Positions 1-6,483 are shown, counted from the stretch's first letter. The stretch is 17,406 nt of DNA from Candidatus Collierbacteria bacterium CG_4_9_14_3_um_filter_43_16 (GCA_002789895.1 PFUC01000047.1:1-17406); one strand, 5' to 3'. A program made the numbers and translations. The notes: generated by a model from the letters alone, not told the origin.

Positions 1-55
1 TGGACCCTTTTCTCGCCCATGCCATGGGCGCATTCTACCGGTGAACTACGGGCCC
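1..55 (-). tRNA. tRNA-Ala (anticodon GGC), 5' part, cut by window edge
   Basis: Read on the minus strand from 55, the sequence folds as the 5' half of a tRNA. The acceptor strand is GGGCCCG (55-49), followed by TA. The D arm is GTTC/GAAT with a GG-containing loop. The anticodon stem is CGCCC/GGGCG (18-14 and 30-26 on the plus strand), and the loop ATGGCAT has T33 and A37. The anticodon at 23-21 is GGC, which reads Ala GCC. The T arm is only begun. The visible GGGTCCA does not match the usual GGTTCRA, which may reflect the cut or a variant T loop. The 3' acceptor strand lies outside the window, so the alanine G3:U70 pair cannot be checked. Confidence 0.75.
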
Positions 56-109
56 CTACTCCCTAATATTTTACCTTATCGCAGGACAAATAAAAACCAC
101 CCAGCTCAC

Positions 110-138
110 TTGCTCATTCAGATTATTATAGGTATAAT
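110..138 (+). promoter_or_regulatory. Promoter of the lipoprotein gene
   Basis: TTGCTC (110-115) and a perfect TATAAT (133-138) are separated by 17 bp. The expected start near 145 gives a leader of about 53 nt that carries a hairpin and a strong Shine-Dalgarno before the ATG at 198. Confidence 0.7.
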
Positions 139-171
139 CACCACAATTAATTTGGAACCTTAAATTATTGA

Positions 172-192
172 TCCGCCTTTGGCGGAGGAGGT
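172..192 (+). promoter_or_regulatory. Mini-hairpin overlapping the Shine-Dalgarno of the lipoprotein gene
   Basis: TCCGCC (172-177), TTT, GGCGGA (181-186) forms a 6-bp GC-rich stem with a three-base loop. Its 3' arm overlaps the start of the purine-rich ribosome site GGAGGAGGT (184-192), which lies 5 nt before the ATG at 198. Folding would hide part of the site, but GGAGG at 187-191 stays free, so any control is probably partial. It may equally be one member of a dispersed GC-rich mini-hairpin family (compare 9224-9258). Confidence 0.5.
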
Positions 193-197
193 AAATC

Positions 198-1019
198 ATG
201 CGTCAAGTCTCGTTCGGGCTTATGGTTCTTCTCGTTCTGCTCACCGCCTGTGCGCCCAGCACCCAGGCACCGGCCTCCGTTCCGGCAGCTCCGGCTCCAA
301 GTCTATCCATTCCCACGATTCCGTCTCCCACCCCGGCCCAAACGCCAACCAAGCTACCCGCAGTCAATGCCTATGGCTGCCTACACACCAGCGCCACTTT
401 CTCCACCGGAGATCCGGCCAGCTTCGAATGCAATTTGAGGACACAGGAATTCAGTTTCTATTTCGCCTTTGGCGAAACCGTCACTGCCGGCCTGTTTGCC
501 TCACCGGAACCAGTCGTTGCCGGACAAGCGGTTTCGATCACCACCTACGCCAACTTCGGTGATGAAAAAGGGGTCTGTGTCTTAACCGATTCCCGGACGG
601 GGACACTTCTTCAGACCACACTGACCCTCCACGATGATCTAGCTGTCAGATCTGACTGTGCTATCGACGATCATCAGCTGACGATGGCCTTCACTATTGA
701 GGTTATTCCCGTCACTTGTGTTCCCACTCTCGTTTGGGAAAGCAACACTCCCGGCACTTTCACTCTTGAACCGGGTTATTTTTACATTATTGAAGCGGCC
801 TTCCAAAACGTCATCGGTGATGACGCCTGGTGGGCCCACACTACAAGCTGGGCAGAAGTAAACAGTGATCATCCTATGACCATCACTGGTGCCACCGGAA
901 GAGTTTATCGTTTTGAGAACTCTTGCTCAGGCCAGGATCGGCTAGAATGGGAAATCGGTAATATGACCAACTTCCCCAATCAGCTCGAAAACTTCCGCCA
1001 CGCCGGAGTTATTCGATAG
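198..1019 (+). CDS. Predicted lipoprotein of unknown function
   Basis: This 273-residue protein starts with a classic lipoprotein signal. A basic MRQ is followed by a hydrophobic stretch and the lipobox LTAC, with the lipidated cysteine at residue 18. Residues 19-56 are a Pro/Ala/Ser/Thr-rich linker typical of surface-tethered proteins. The rest (about 57-273) is a probably beta-rich extracytoplasmic domain with several cysteines that could form disulfides. No catalytic motif or family is recognised. The start is fixed by the strong Shine-Dalgarno GGAGGAGGT five bases upstream. The gene stands alone, with its own promoter (110-138) and terminator (1033-1063). By eye it is richer in G+C than the toxin-antitoxin genes that follow. 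Lipidation would require Lgt/Lsp, which cannot be checked here. Confidence 0.85.
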   Translation: MRQVSFGLMVLLVLLTACAPSTQAPASVPAAPAPSLSIPTIPSPTPAQTPTKLPAVNAYGCLHTSATFSTGDPASFECNLRTQEFSFYFAFGETVTAGLFASPEPVVAGQAVSITTYANFGDEKGVCVLTDSRTGTLLQTTLTLHDDLAVRSDCAIDDHQLTMAFTIEVIPVTCVPTLVWESNTPGTFTLEPGYFYIIEAAFQNVIGDDAWWAHTTSWAEVNSDHPMTITGATGRVYRFENSCSGQDRLEWEIGNMTNFPNQLENFRHAGVIR

Positions 1020-1032
1020 CCTAACCATTTCA

Positions 1033-1063
1033 CTCCCTGTGTTTTCCACAGGGAGTTTTTTTT
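1033..1063 (+). terminator. Rho-independent terminator of the lipoprotein gene
   Basis: CTCCCTGTG (1033-1041) and CACAGGGAG (1047-1055) form a perfect 9-bp stem with the loop TTTTC. Eight T follow (1056-1063). It lies 14 bp after the lipoprotein stop codon. Confidence 0.92.
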
Positions 1064-1075
1064 CATGGCTATCTT

Positions 1076-1084
1076 TGCTAAAAT
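1076..1084 (+). promoter_or_regulatory. Extended -10 promoter of tRNA-Ala(CGC)
   Basis: TG-C-TAAAAT (1076-1084) is an extended -10 element placed 8 nt before the first base of the mature tRNA at 1093. No good -35 is present, because that position is occupied by the T-tract of the preceding terminator. The transcript would start almost at the tRNA 5' end. Confidence 0.5.
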
Positions 1085-1092
1085 CTAGTCAC

Positions 1093-1165
1093 GGGCTTGT
1101 AGCTCACCTGGTAGAGCGCCTCATTCGCATTGAGGAGGTAAGGGGTTCGACTCCCCTCAAGTCCA
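1093..1165 (+). tRNA. tRNA-Ala (anticodon CGC)
   Basis: This is a complete 73-nt cloverleaf. The acceptor GGGCTTG (1093-1099) pairs with CAAGTCC (1158-1164) and includes the alanine identity pair G3:U70. The D arm is GCTC/GAGC. The anticodon arm is CCTCA/TGAGG with loop TTCGCAT and anticodon CGC at 1126-1128. The variable loop is AGGTA. The T arm is AGGGG/CCCCT with loop TTCGACT. The discriminator is A at 1165. CCA is not encoded (CAATC follows), so the end must be added by CCA-adding enzyme. It reads the Ala codon GCG. Confidence 0.96.
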
Positions 1166-1302
1166 CAATCAGCCAGCCAATCAGCGTATACACTCCATCA
1201 CAAACCCCATCAACGCTGACCAGTTACCAGGATGGGACTAAGATCTTCGAATCCAAAACAGATAACGGGACCGAATGGTTGTCTTGGGAATATCGAGTCA
1301 AC

Positions 1303-1332
1303 TTGACACATATGTACCACTAATGGTACTAT
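1303..1332 (+). promoter_or_regulatory. Toxin-antitoxin promoter with palindromic operator
   Basis: A perfect -35 TTGACA (1303-1308) is separated by 18 bp from TACTAT (1327-1332). The perfect inverted repeat GTACCA-CTAA-TGGTAC (1314-1329) fills the spacer and enters the -10. A dimeric repressor bound there would block RNA polymerase. This fits the known autoregulation of Phd/YefM systems, in which the antitoxin N-terminal domain binds palindromes at its own promoter. The -10 ends 6 nt before the ATG at 1339, so the mRNA should be leaderless. Confidence 0.8.
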
Positions 1333-1338
1333 CACCTC

Positions 1339-1605
1339 ATGAGCAATCTAAGTGCCACCCTTCCTGCCAACGAAGCCCGTACCAACTTCTACCAAATTCT
1401 TGATGAAGTAGGTTCAGGTTTACGTCAGTTCACCATCTCCCATCGAGGTAAACCGAGCGCTGTTATTATGTCTATTGAAGAGTTTGAAGGCTGGCAAGAG
1501 ACTCTAGAAATAATGGCCGACAAAAAACTGGTGAAGAGTATCGAGAGAGCCAGAAAATCCAAGGCAATTTCCTCAAAGGAAGCAGACAAGATAATTGGTT
1601 GGTAA
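1339..1605 (+). CDS. Phd/YefM-family antitoxin
   Basis: This 88-residue protein neutralises the RelE-type toxin encoded next to it and probably represses the operon. The N-terminal half matches the Phd/YefM fold. It has the opening LPANEARTNFYQILDEV, then TISHRGKPSAVIMSIEEFEGW, where the turn HRGKPSAV and the EEFEGW helix are family hallmarks. The C-terminal part (about 55-88) is charged and helical, as expected for the toxin-wrapping tail. The toxin starts 10 bp downstream in the same operon. The ATG has no Shine-Dalgarno and lies just where transcription should begin, so leaderless translation is inferred. The palindrome in the promoter is its likely binding site. Confidence 0.92.
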   Translation: MSNLSATLPANEARTNFYQILDEVGSGLRQFTISHRGKPSAVIMSIEEFEGWQETLEIMADKKLVKSIERARKSKAISSKEADKIIGW

Positions 1606-1615
1606 ATAAAAAGCA

Positions 1616-1864
1616 ATGGAAATACAATTTCGACTTTCTGCAGCCAAACAGATTAAAACGATTGGAGCCAAAGACCAAAAAAAAGTTGAACGAAAAATCC
1701 ACTTACTTCTCTCCGATCCACTTGAAGGCAAACTCCTTCAGGGGCAACTCAAGGGATACAGGTGCATCCGTGCTTGGCCTTTCCGTATAATTTATACGTA
1801 TAATCAAAAAGAAAAAATTATTACTATCGAAACCGTTGATTATCGCGGCGACGTCTATAAATAA
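1616..1864 (+). CDS. RelE/ParE-superfamily toxin
   Basis: This 82-residue protein has the compact RelE/ParE layout. The sequence runs FRLSAAKQIKTIGAKDQKKVERKI (the two-helix hairpin), LLSDPLEGKLLQGQLKGYRCIRAWPFRIIYTYN (the beta core), and a last strand ending in VDYRGDVYK. The basic and aromatic pattern (YRCIRAWPFRIIY and the terminal Y-RGDVY) resembles RelE-type mRNA interferases that cut mRNA on the ribosome. A gyrase-targeting ParE-like action cannot be excluded by eye. It lies 10 bp behind the Phd antitoxin and 2 bp before the zinc-ribbon gene, so the three genes are probably co-transcribed. There is no clear Shine-Dalgarno. Confidence 0.9.
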   Translation: MEIQFRLSAAKQIKTIGAKDQKKVERKIHLLLSDPLEGKLLQGQLKGYRCIRAWPFRIIYTYNQKEKIITIETVDYRGDVYK

Positions 1865-1866
1865 CC

Positions 1867-2106
1867 ATGCCGGACAAAATCCTCATCTGCCAAAACTGCA
1901 AAAACCCCTTCGTTTACTCTGACTACGAACAAAACCTAGACCAGAAAAAGATCTCAGATCACAGTTCTCGGATCTCAGACAACATACAAAATCCGCACCA
2001 AGCACCTCGCACTAATCACCTCGCACCTCCTTACTGTCCCATCTGCACCAGTATCAAGGCGAGCGAAACCAAACACCCTTCCAAACCAAAAAAATCCTCC
2101 CACTAA
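1867..2106 (+). CDS. Small zinc-ribbon protein
   Basis: This 79-residue protein has two CxxC pairs, ICQNCKNPF (about residues 8-14) and YCPICTS (about 57-63), as expected for one zinc site. The arrangement DKxxxCxxCxxxFxxSxxEQ before a second CPxC resembles the bacterial 'probable zinc-ribbon' family, whose function is unknown. The linker between the pairs is long and built of short direct repeats at DNA level: GATCTCAGA at 1950 and 1971, and CACCTCGCAC at 2003 and 2017. That suggests a local expansion. It starts 2 bp after the toxin stop and probably belongs to that operon, but no link to toxin function is known. Confidence 0.7.
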   Translation: MPDKILICQNCKNPFVYSDYEQNLDQKKISDHSSRISDNIQNPHQAPRTNHLAPPYCPICTSIKASETKHPSKPKKSSH

Positions 2107-2138
2107 GTGAGAGGACGAAGCTATTATCTTCTAGACCC

Positions 2139-2246
2139 TTAATTTCCCCGCAATTTCCGAATTTTATCGTTCATTATTTGGAGCTGAAGTGGAGTAAGCC
2201 AGGAGTCTCCCCATGGATTGCGGCCTTCGGGGGCGTAATTTCCCAT
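2139..2246 (-). CDS. Possible 35-residue protein in the M16 downstream region
   Basis: The region 2107-2422 has no long gene. On the minus strand an ORF of 35 codons runs from ATG 2246 to TAA 2139. Its product begins MGNYAPEGRNPWGDSWLTP and continues with a lysine/arginine-rich helical tail. The composition (PWGDSWLTP followed by a regular amphipathic helix) looks like protein rather than noise, and the frame stays open upstream of the ATG for about 25 more codons. It could therefore also be the end of a decayed gene. No Shine-Dalgarno or convincing promoter is seen. It is not recognised as a known family. Confidence 0.35.
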   Translation of the reverse strand: MGNYAPEGRNPWGDSWLTPLQLQIMNDKIRKLRGN

Positions 2247-2422
2247 GATGTTATTTTTCGTTTCGTAAAATGTATACAGCACTCTACTGTTGCACGTTCC
2301 AGCTATATACAATGGTCTTCAAAACAAGCCAAGTCAGCCCAATTACTATCGAAACAAGAAGTATCCAAGCAATTGCCCTAGGTGCAATTTTATCTCACGC
2401 AGATTATACCTCCCATCTTCAG

Positions 2423-3697
2423 CTAGATCTTAAAATCTAGTTTAGTGTAATTCCCCACCACCGAAATGCTCAGATTCTCTCTCTTAAATATTTCTTTGGC
2501 CAAAGCTCCGATCTCCTCAATAGTCACTCTCTCAATGTTGGCCAGTTTCTCTTCTGGAGTATAAATCTTGTCTCGATAGATCAAGTCCCACAGAGCCGCT
2601 CCCAGCACCGTTTCCGGACGGTCAAAATTTAATGCGAACCTACCTCTGAATGTATCTTTTGCTGTCTCTAGCTCTTCCTTTTTTATTGCCCATTTTTTGC
2701 TATCCACCAAACCAAAGGCAATTTCTGTAATCAGTGTAACCGCCTCATTTAGTTTATTTTTTGGCAAACCTGCACCTATATACAGACCTCCCGCATCAGT
2801 AAACAAATCCACATCAGATCCTATGGCGTATGCCCAACCTCGCTCTTCCCGTACTTCCCTCATTAATCTGGACATCCATCCGTCCCCAAAGACAATGTTT
2901 AAAAGATCGATGGCATACCTTCTTGGATCGTTAGTATCAAAAGCTCGAAAGGCCATCACTACCGCAGCTTGTTCCACTTTTCTTTTAGTTAGTTTTAGTC
3001 TTGGCGCCTTTTGCTCACTCCATACGAATTTATTTTTTTCTGGAACCTTTCGGCCATCTTCGATCAAAGTCGCAAACTCACTTTTAATTATTTTCAAAAC
3101 ATCTTCTTCTTTCCCATAAGACCCCACGACTCCTACCACTATGTTTTCGGCCACGAACCACTTGTTTAAATATCTTCTCAATTCTTCTACAGTCATCTCG
3201 TTGAGACTTTTGACCGTCCCAATGATTGGTCTACCCATATTCGTCTTGCCAAAAAGCAGTTCCTTGCACTCCTCGGCCGCTTTAGAGTTTGGTCTATCAT
3301 CGTACATGTGCAGTTCTTCGAGAATTGTTCCTCTCTCTTTATCAAAATGTTCCTTCGGCAGTACCGGCTCAGTCACTACCTGGCCGACAATTCGGGTAGC
3401 TAGCTCCAGATTCTCCTTATCCATCTTCACCCAAAAACCCATCTCGTTCTGACCGGTGTAGGCGTTAAAGGCCCCACCGACCTTTTCTATCGCTTCATTG
3501 ATATCGTACATCTTAGGAAACTTCTTGGTGCCCTTGAAGACAAAATGTTCCAAAAAGTGAGCACTGCCCGCTTCTTGGTCATTTTCTTCTCGGCTCCCCG
3601 TTCCCACCATCACCCGCACAGTTACACTCTCCCGTTCCTCAGGTACGAGGACCACTCTCAGTTGACCCAGTTTATATACTTTTGGTGAAAATCTCAT
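2423..3697 (-). CDS. M16-family zinc peptidase (insulinase/processing-peptidase type)
   Basis: This 424-residue protein is the length of a single M16B subunit. The inverted zinc motif HFLEH lies at 47-51 within GSAHFLEHFVFKGT, where two His bind zinc and Glu50 is the general base. The third zinc ligand, Glu127/128 in GTILEELHMYDD, lies at the usual distance of about 76 residues. The C-terminal half keeps the family arginine-tyrosine region (LMREVREERGWAYAIGS) that contacts substrate. All catalytic residues are present. There is no signal peptide, so it should act in the cytoplasm on peptides. It lies 30 bp behind the DUF4143 ATPase on the same strand. A TAGAAT box at 3704-3709 stands 6 nt before its ATG. 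No terminator is evident after the stop. Confidence 0.93.
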   Translation of the reverse strand: MRFSPKVYKLGQLRVVLVPEERESVTVRVMVGTGSREENDQEAGSAHFLEHFVFKGTKKFPKMYDINEAIEKVGGAFNAYTGQNEMGFWVKMDKENLELATRIVGQVVTEPVLPKEHFDKERGTILEELHMYDDRPNSKAAEECKELLFGKTNMGRPIIGTVKSLNEMTVEELRRYLNKWFVAENIVVGVVGSYGKEEDVLKIIKSEFATLIEDGRKVPEKNKFVWSEQKAPRLKLTKRKVEQAAVVMAFRAFDTNDPRRYAIDLLNIVFGDGWMSRLMREVREERGWAYAIGSDVDLFTDAGGLYIGAGLPKNKLNEAVTLITEIAFGLVDSKKWAIKKEELETAKDTFRGRFALNFDRPETVLGAALWDLIYRDKIYTPEEKLANIERVTIEEIGALAKEIFKRENLSISVVGNYTKLDFKI

Positions 3698-3703
3698 TCA
3701 ACT

Positions 3704-3709
3704 ATTCTA
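3704..3709 (-). promoter_or_regulatory. Possible -10 box for the M16 peptidase
   Basis: TAGAAT read on the minus strand ends 6 nt before the ATG at 3697, the same spacing as several other genes here. No -35 match is visible. The gene may instead be read through from the ATPase upstream. Confidence 0.3.
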
Positions 3710-3727
3710 CTCTATCAGCGGAGTTTA

Positions 3728-4906
3728 TTATTGTATCGATCCGCCCCAAATATAATTTTCAAATAGTGGAGATTCATTTCTTGATACCAATATTGTCTCT
3801 TTTATCCCAGCCGTTTCTGACAGTCTCCTCAATACCGAGAGATCGCCATCGGTCGGTGTCTCTTTGACCTCTAACGCCAACCTACCGTCAAGAACAAAGT
3901 CTATTTCTCTTCCCGTTTTCAAAGCGTAGTACTGTACTGTCCCCAATTTGACTATCTGATTGTAGATCGTATTTTCAAACTGTGCTCCACTGGAGAGTTC
4001 CGCCAAGGTGTTGGCCAAACCGGTATCACAAAAGTACAGCTTCCTAGCCTTTACTATCTCCCGACCAGCATTTTTTGTGTATACCGGCACGGTGTGAATC
4101 AAGTAGGTATTCTCAAAAAATGTAATATAGTTTTTCACTGTCTGTCTTGATAGCCCTATTTGTTTAGCTAAGCTGTTGTACTCGATCCTGTTACCCGCTC
4201 TTGTAGCCAAAAGCTTCGCCAAACTAAACAGATTTCTTTCATCCGAAAAATCGGCCAAAGACCTTATGTCGATATTTACATAAGATGACATGATATCGAG
4301 CAATATATCCTTCTTTGTCACTTCCGACCCAGCCAGAACTACTTGAGGGAAACCACCAAACCTAATAAATTCTTCATAGTATGCTGATAATCGGTTGTAT
4401 TCATCTTTGTCAAACATCCCTATCTGCCAGTTGGCTGGCACCGATCTAACCCCTCTAAATAACAGAAACTCTCCAAAGTCCAATGGAAATAGTTCAAAGA
4501 TTTTTTTTCTCCCCGCAAGAGACTCAGAAAATAAATTTTTCAGGTAATATGAGCTGGAACCAGTCACGATGAACTTGACTCCTTTGTGATCGTATAAATA
4601 CTTAATGGCACTAGGGCAATCCGGGGCTAACTGAATCTCATCCAACGCCACCACCATTGAACCGTCTTGGGACATACCCCTAGCTACGAGCGCCTCGTAA
4701 ATATTGTCATAGTTCTTCTGCTCAAACAGTTCTCTACTGTCAGGCCGTTGTAAATCTAGAAATATCGAATTTTTATTCGAAATATCTTTTAAAAGTTGAC
4801 TAACCAAAGTCGTTTTCCCCGTTCTCCTCATGCCTGTCAGCACCGTCACCATCGGGGTCTGAGCGTGAGCCAAAAGGTCTTGATATATTTTCCGTTTGTA
4901 TACCAT
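3728..4906 (-). CDS. AAA-type ATPase with C-terminal DUF4143 domain
   Basis: This 392-residue protein has the two-domain layout of the AAA_14/DUF4143 family, common in CPR bacteria and archaea and of unsettled function. The ATPase has Walker A GMRRTGKTT (25-33), Walker B VVALDE (85-90, with D89 and E90) and a sensor-like TGSSS (115-119). A winged-helix-like middle part follows (SLAKQIGLSRQTVKNYITFF). The C-terminal domain has a nuclease-like PD-(D/E)xK pattern, GREIDFVLDGRLALEVK, with E334, D336, E346 and K348. Catalysis is inference. The promoter at 4918-4946 leaves only a few nucleotides of leader before the ATG, too short for a ribosome site. Confidence 0.92.
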   Translation of the reverse strand: MVYKRKIYQDLLAHAQTPMVTVLTGMRRTGKTTLVSQLLKDISNKNSIFLDLQRPDSRELFEQKNYDNIYEALVARGMSQDGSMVVALDEIQLAPDCPSAIKYLYDHKGVKFIVTGSSSYYLKNLFSESLAGRKKIFELFPLDFGEFLLFRGVRSVPANWQIGMFDKDEYNRLSAYYEEFIRFGGFPQVVLAGSEVTKKDILLDIMSSYVNIDIRSLADFSDERNLFSLAKLLATRAGNRIEYNSLAKQIGLSRQTVKNYITFFENTYLIHTVPVYTKNAGREIVKARKLYFCDTGLANTLAELSSGAQFENTIYNQIVKLGTVQYYALKTGREIDFVLDGRLALEVKETPTDGDLSVLRRLSETAGIKETILVSRNESPLFENYIWGGSIQ

Positions 4907-4917
4907 ATGATATCCAC

Positions 4918-4946
4918 ACTATACATAAAGCGTAACTATTTGTCAA
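4918..4946 (-). promoter_or_regulatory. Promoter of the DUF4143 ATPase gene
   Basis: On the minus strand a perfect TTGACA (4946-4941) is separated by exactly 17 bp from TATAGT (4923-4918). Transcription should begin near 4911, leaving about 5 nt before the ATG at 4906. The mRNA is therefore close to leaderless and cannot hold a Shine-Dalgarno. Confidence 0.82.
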
Positions 4947-5003
4947 GTATGTGTAAGTTCTTGGTAACCATCAAATCATGCAGGACCCATCCCATAGCAG
5001 AGA

Positions 5004-5012
5004 TGGTATAAT
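5004..5012 (+). promoter_or_regulatory. Extended -10 promoter of the small membrane protein
   Basis: TGGTATAAT (5004-5012) is a perfect extended -10. No clear -35 lies upstream, which is acceptable for an extended -10. The start near 5019 gives a leader of about 30 nt with the Shine-Dalgarno AAGGAG at 5040-5045. Confidence 0.7.
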
Positions 5013-5050
5013 ATCCCCAGTTACGCACATTCATTCATGAAGGAGAAAAA

Positions 5051-5416
5051 ATGAAAAAATTCCTTAGCTATGCCCTGGTCGTCACCACGATCATCTTCGT
5101 ATTTGGACTTTTTTTCCAACTCATAGCTTGGACAGGACCAGATAATCTTAAACCTGGTGATGAAATCGCAGTCATGACTGGAAAAACAGTGATGCTAAAC
5201 GGACTGCCGTGTGCTGAAAACAATCATGGCTTTGTCAGCCCCACCAGCCCTGAAGGAACACTCGGCTGGTATAAGCCGGAACGACTGGTCTTCCCCTTGT
5301 TCGACAAGATCTCAGTTATCTTTACTGCCAGTGGCAAGATTGATTGGGTAACCTCCAGATATATTGTTAAGCTACCCGCCGACCACGATCGATTTCTCTG
5401 CCCTTCTCCTGAATAA
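5051..5416 (+). CDS. Small membrane-anchored protein of unknown function
   Basis: This 121-residue protein has one N-terminal membrane helix (about residues 5-27, SYALVVTTIIFVFGLFFQLI) after a basic MKKF. It is either an uncleaved anchor or a signal sequence. The rest (28-121) should be outside the membrane. The stretch LKPGDEIAVMTGKTVMLNG followed by GTLGWYKPERL looks like a small beta-barrel of SH3 type, but this is a guess from pattern. Two cysteines (C54 and C117) could form a disulfide. The start is set by AAGGAG five bases upstream. It is a single-gene unit between an extended -10 promoter and a terminator, transcribed divergently from the ATPase. Confidence 0.8.
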   Translation: MKKFLSYALVVTTIIFVFGLFFQLIAWTGPDNLKPGDEIAVMTGKTVMLNGLPCAENNHGFVSPTSPEGTLGWYKPERLVFPLFDKISVIFTASGKIDWVTSRYIVKLPADHDRFLCPSPE

Positions 5417-5430
5417 ATACATCTCACCAG

Positions 5431-5452
5431 CCCCGTACACACGGGGTTTTTT
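5431..5452 (+). terminator. Rho-independent terminator
   Basis: CCCCGT (5431-5436), ACAC, ACGGGG (5441-5446) form a GC-rich stem followed by six T (5447-5452). It lies 14 bp after the stop of the small membrane protein. Confidence 0.9.
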
Positions 5453-5470
5453 ACAATAGAAAAGGGGAGT

Positions 5471-5921
5471 TTAAGTAACCGACTTAAGAGCGTGAAATAA
5501 ACGTCCCGTTCCAAAATCAATTTCTTCATAGTAATCTGGAATGTCTCCAGTTACCACCTTACCACTTGGTGTGGTGTAAAGAATAACGTTATTGTACTTT
5601 CCAGTATAGATTTTTCTCTTCACACCTTCATGTCTGGACTTATTGTCGTTCAAATAAGTATTTACAGCAAGACTACCCGTGATGACCTTTTCCTCTCCTT
5701 TATACCAAACCTGATCTGCCATAAAAGTTTGTGACACTAACTGTTCCTTTGTTACTTTTTTAGAAATAACCAATTTCCGAGGGTAGAAATAGAGAGCGGA
5801 TCTAGCCACCCCTCGATTCTCAGCAGCATGATCTATAGGTATCAGAACAGATTCGCCGTTAATCAGCGTGCGTGCTCAAAGACGAATTGGTAGTGCCAAA
5901 ATCTAGGCCATAGCGTGTCAT
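5471..5921 (-). pseudogene. Hsp70-like protein, N-terminal fragment, frameshifted and truncated
   Basis: From ATG 5921 the first frame reads MTRYGLDFGTTNSSLSTHAD and then stops at 5859. DFGTTNS is the phosphate-binding motif of Hsp70/actin ATPases. The protein continues one frame over. From about 5875 to 5471 the reading is NGESVLIPID, ENRGVARSALYFYPRKLVI, and so on to DFGTGRLFHALKSVT, where it stops. I recognise this as the start of the Hsp70-like family found in CPR, but a normal member continues for several hundred residues. No start codon precedes the second frame except GTG at 5809. The gene is thus broken twice: a one-base frame change between 5861 and 5875, and loss of the C-terminal part. 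An intact promoter remains at 5966-5974. Confidence 0.72.
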
Positions 5922-5965
5922 TTTCTGAGAATATTTACTTACAAACTAGCTTCTGTCGAAACCTA

Positions 5966-5974
5966 ATTATACCA
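5966..5974 (-). promoter_or_regulatory. Extended -10 promoter of the broken Hsp70-like gene
   Basis: TGGTATAAT read on the minus strand (5974-5966) is a perfect extended -10. A TTGGCA lies about 19 bp further upstream. The leader to the ATG at 5921 would be about 38 nt. It faces away from the NUDIX promoter, so the two are divergent. Confidence 0.65.
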
Positions 5975-5986
5975 AAGCTGATGATA

Positions 5987-6016
5987 TTGTTGCCAAACCT
6001 AAAAATAAGGTAAAAT
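5987..6016 (+). promoter_or_regulatory. Promoter of the NUDIX gene
   Basis: TTGTTG (5987-5992) lies 18 bp before TAAAAT (6011-6016). The overlapping TTGCCA at 5990 would give 15 bp. The -10 ends 6 nt before the ATG at 6023, so transcription should start at or beside the start codon, giving a leaderless mRNA. Confidence 0.6.
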
Positions 6017-6022
6017 CAACAC

Positions 6023-6475
6023 ATGGATAACAGAAAAATTAAACCTAGAGTTCGTCTAATTATTATCAAAAACGACAAAATATTGCTTTCATATGTAAAA
6101 AGTGAGGATTTTTACTTTTACATTGGGGGGAAAATGGAATGGGGAGAAACAATTGAGCAGGCATGTGTTAGAGAGGCACTTGAAGAAACCGGCGGAAACT
6201 TCACGTTTAAGAAAATTATCTACGTTAGAGACTATATTAAGCCAGAAGAGAACGAACACAGTATCGAGCTCTATATACTTGGAGATATAGACAAGGATGA
6301 AGAAATAGAGGGTGTAATAGACCAGGAGTTTAATGGAGATCATTGGCAGACATGGATAGATTTAGATAAACTAAAAGATCTAGATGTACGACCAAAAGCT
6401 TTAGTAAAGCAGATTATTCAAGACAATAAGAATGAGTTTAAGGGTGAGTGTGTCTATGTACGAGAGATTGACTAA
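6023..6475 (+). CDS. NUDIX hydrolase
   Basis: This 150-residue protein has a complete Nudix box (Gx5Ex7REUxEExGU) at residues 36-58: G36, E42, R50, E51, E54, E55 and G57, in GGKMEWGETIEQAC followed by VREALEETGG. The family hydrolyses nucleoside diphosphates linked to another group, using Mg2+ bound by the REUxEE glutamates. The substrate cannot be told from sequence. The N-terminal strand (RVRLIIIKNDKILLSYV) and a C-terminal helix are intact. The probable leaderless start is discussed at its promoter. A gene of unknown function follows 8 bp downstream. The gene is AT-rich, like its neighbours up to 9.2 kb. Confidence 0.93.
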   Translation: MDNRKIKPRVRLIIIKNDKILLSYVKSEDFYFYIGGKMEWGETIEQACVREALEETGGNFTFKKIIYVRDYIKPEENEHSIELYILGDIDKDEEIEGVIDQEFNGDHWQTWIDLDKLKDLDVRPKALVKQIIQDNKNEFKGECVYVREID

Positions 6476-6483
6476 ATATAAAA

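Noticed and set aside
2178..2381. 67-codon plus-strand ORF between the zinc-ribbon and M16 genes
   Set aside because: There is no ribosome site, the product is low-complexity (Ser/Gln/Lys rich), and it overlaps the more protein-like minus-strand ORF.
2371..2389. AATTGC-CCTAGGT-GCAATT inverted repeat as M16 terminator
   Set aside because: The T-rich side is on the plus strand, not on the strand of the M16 transcript, and the stem is weak.
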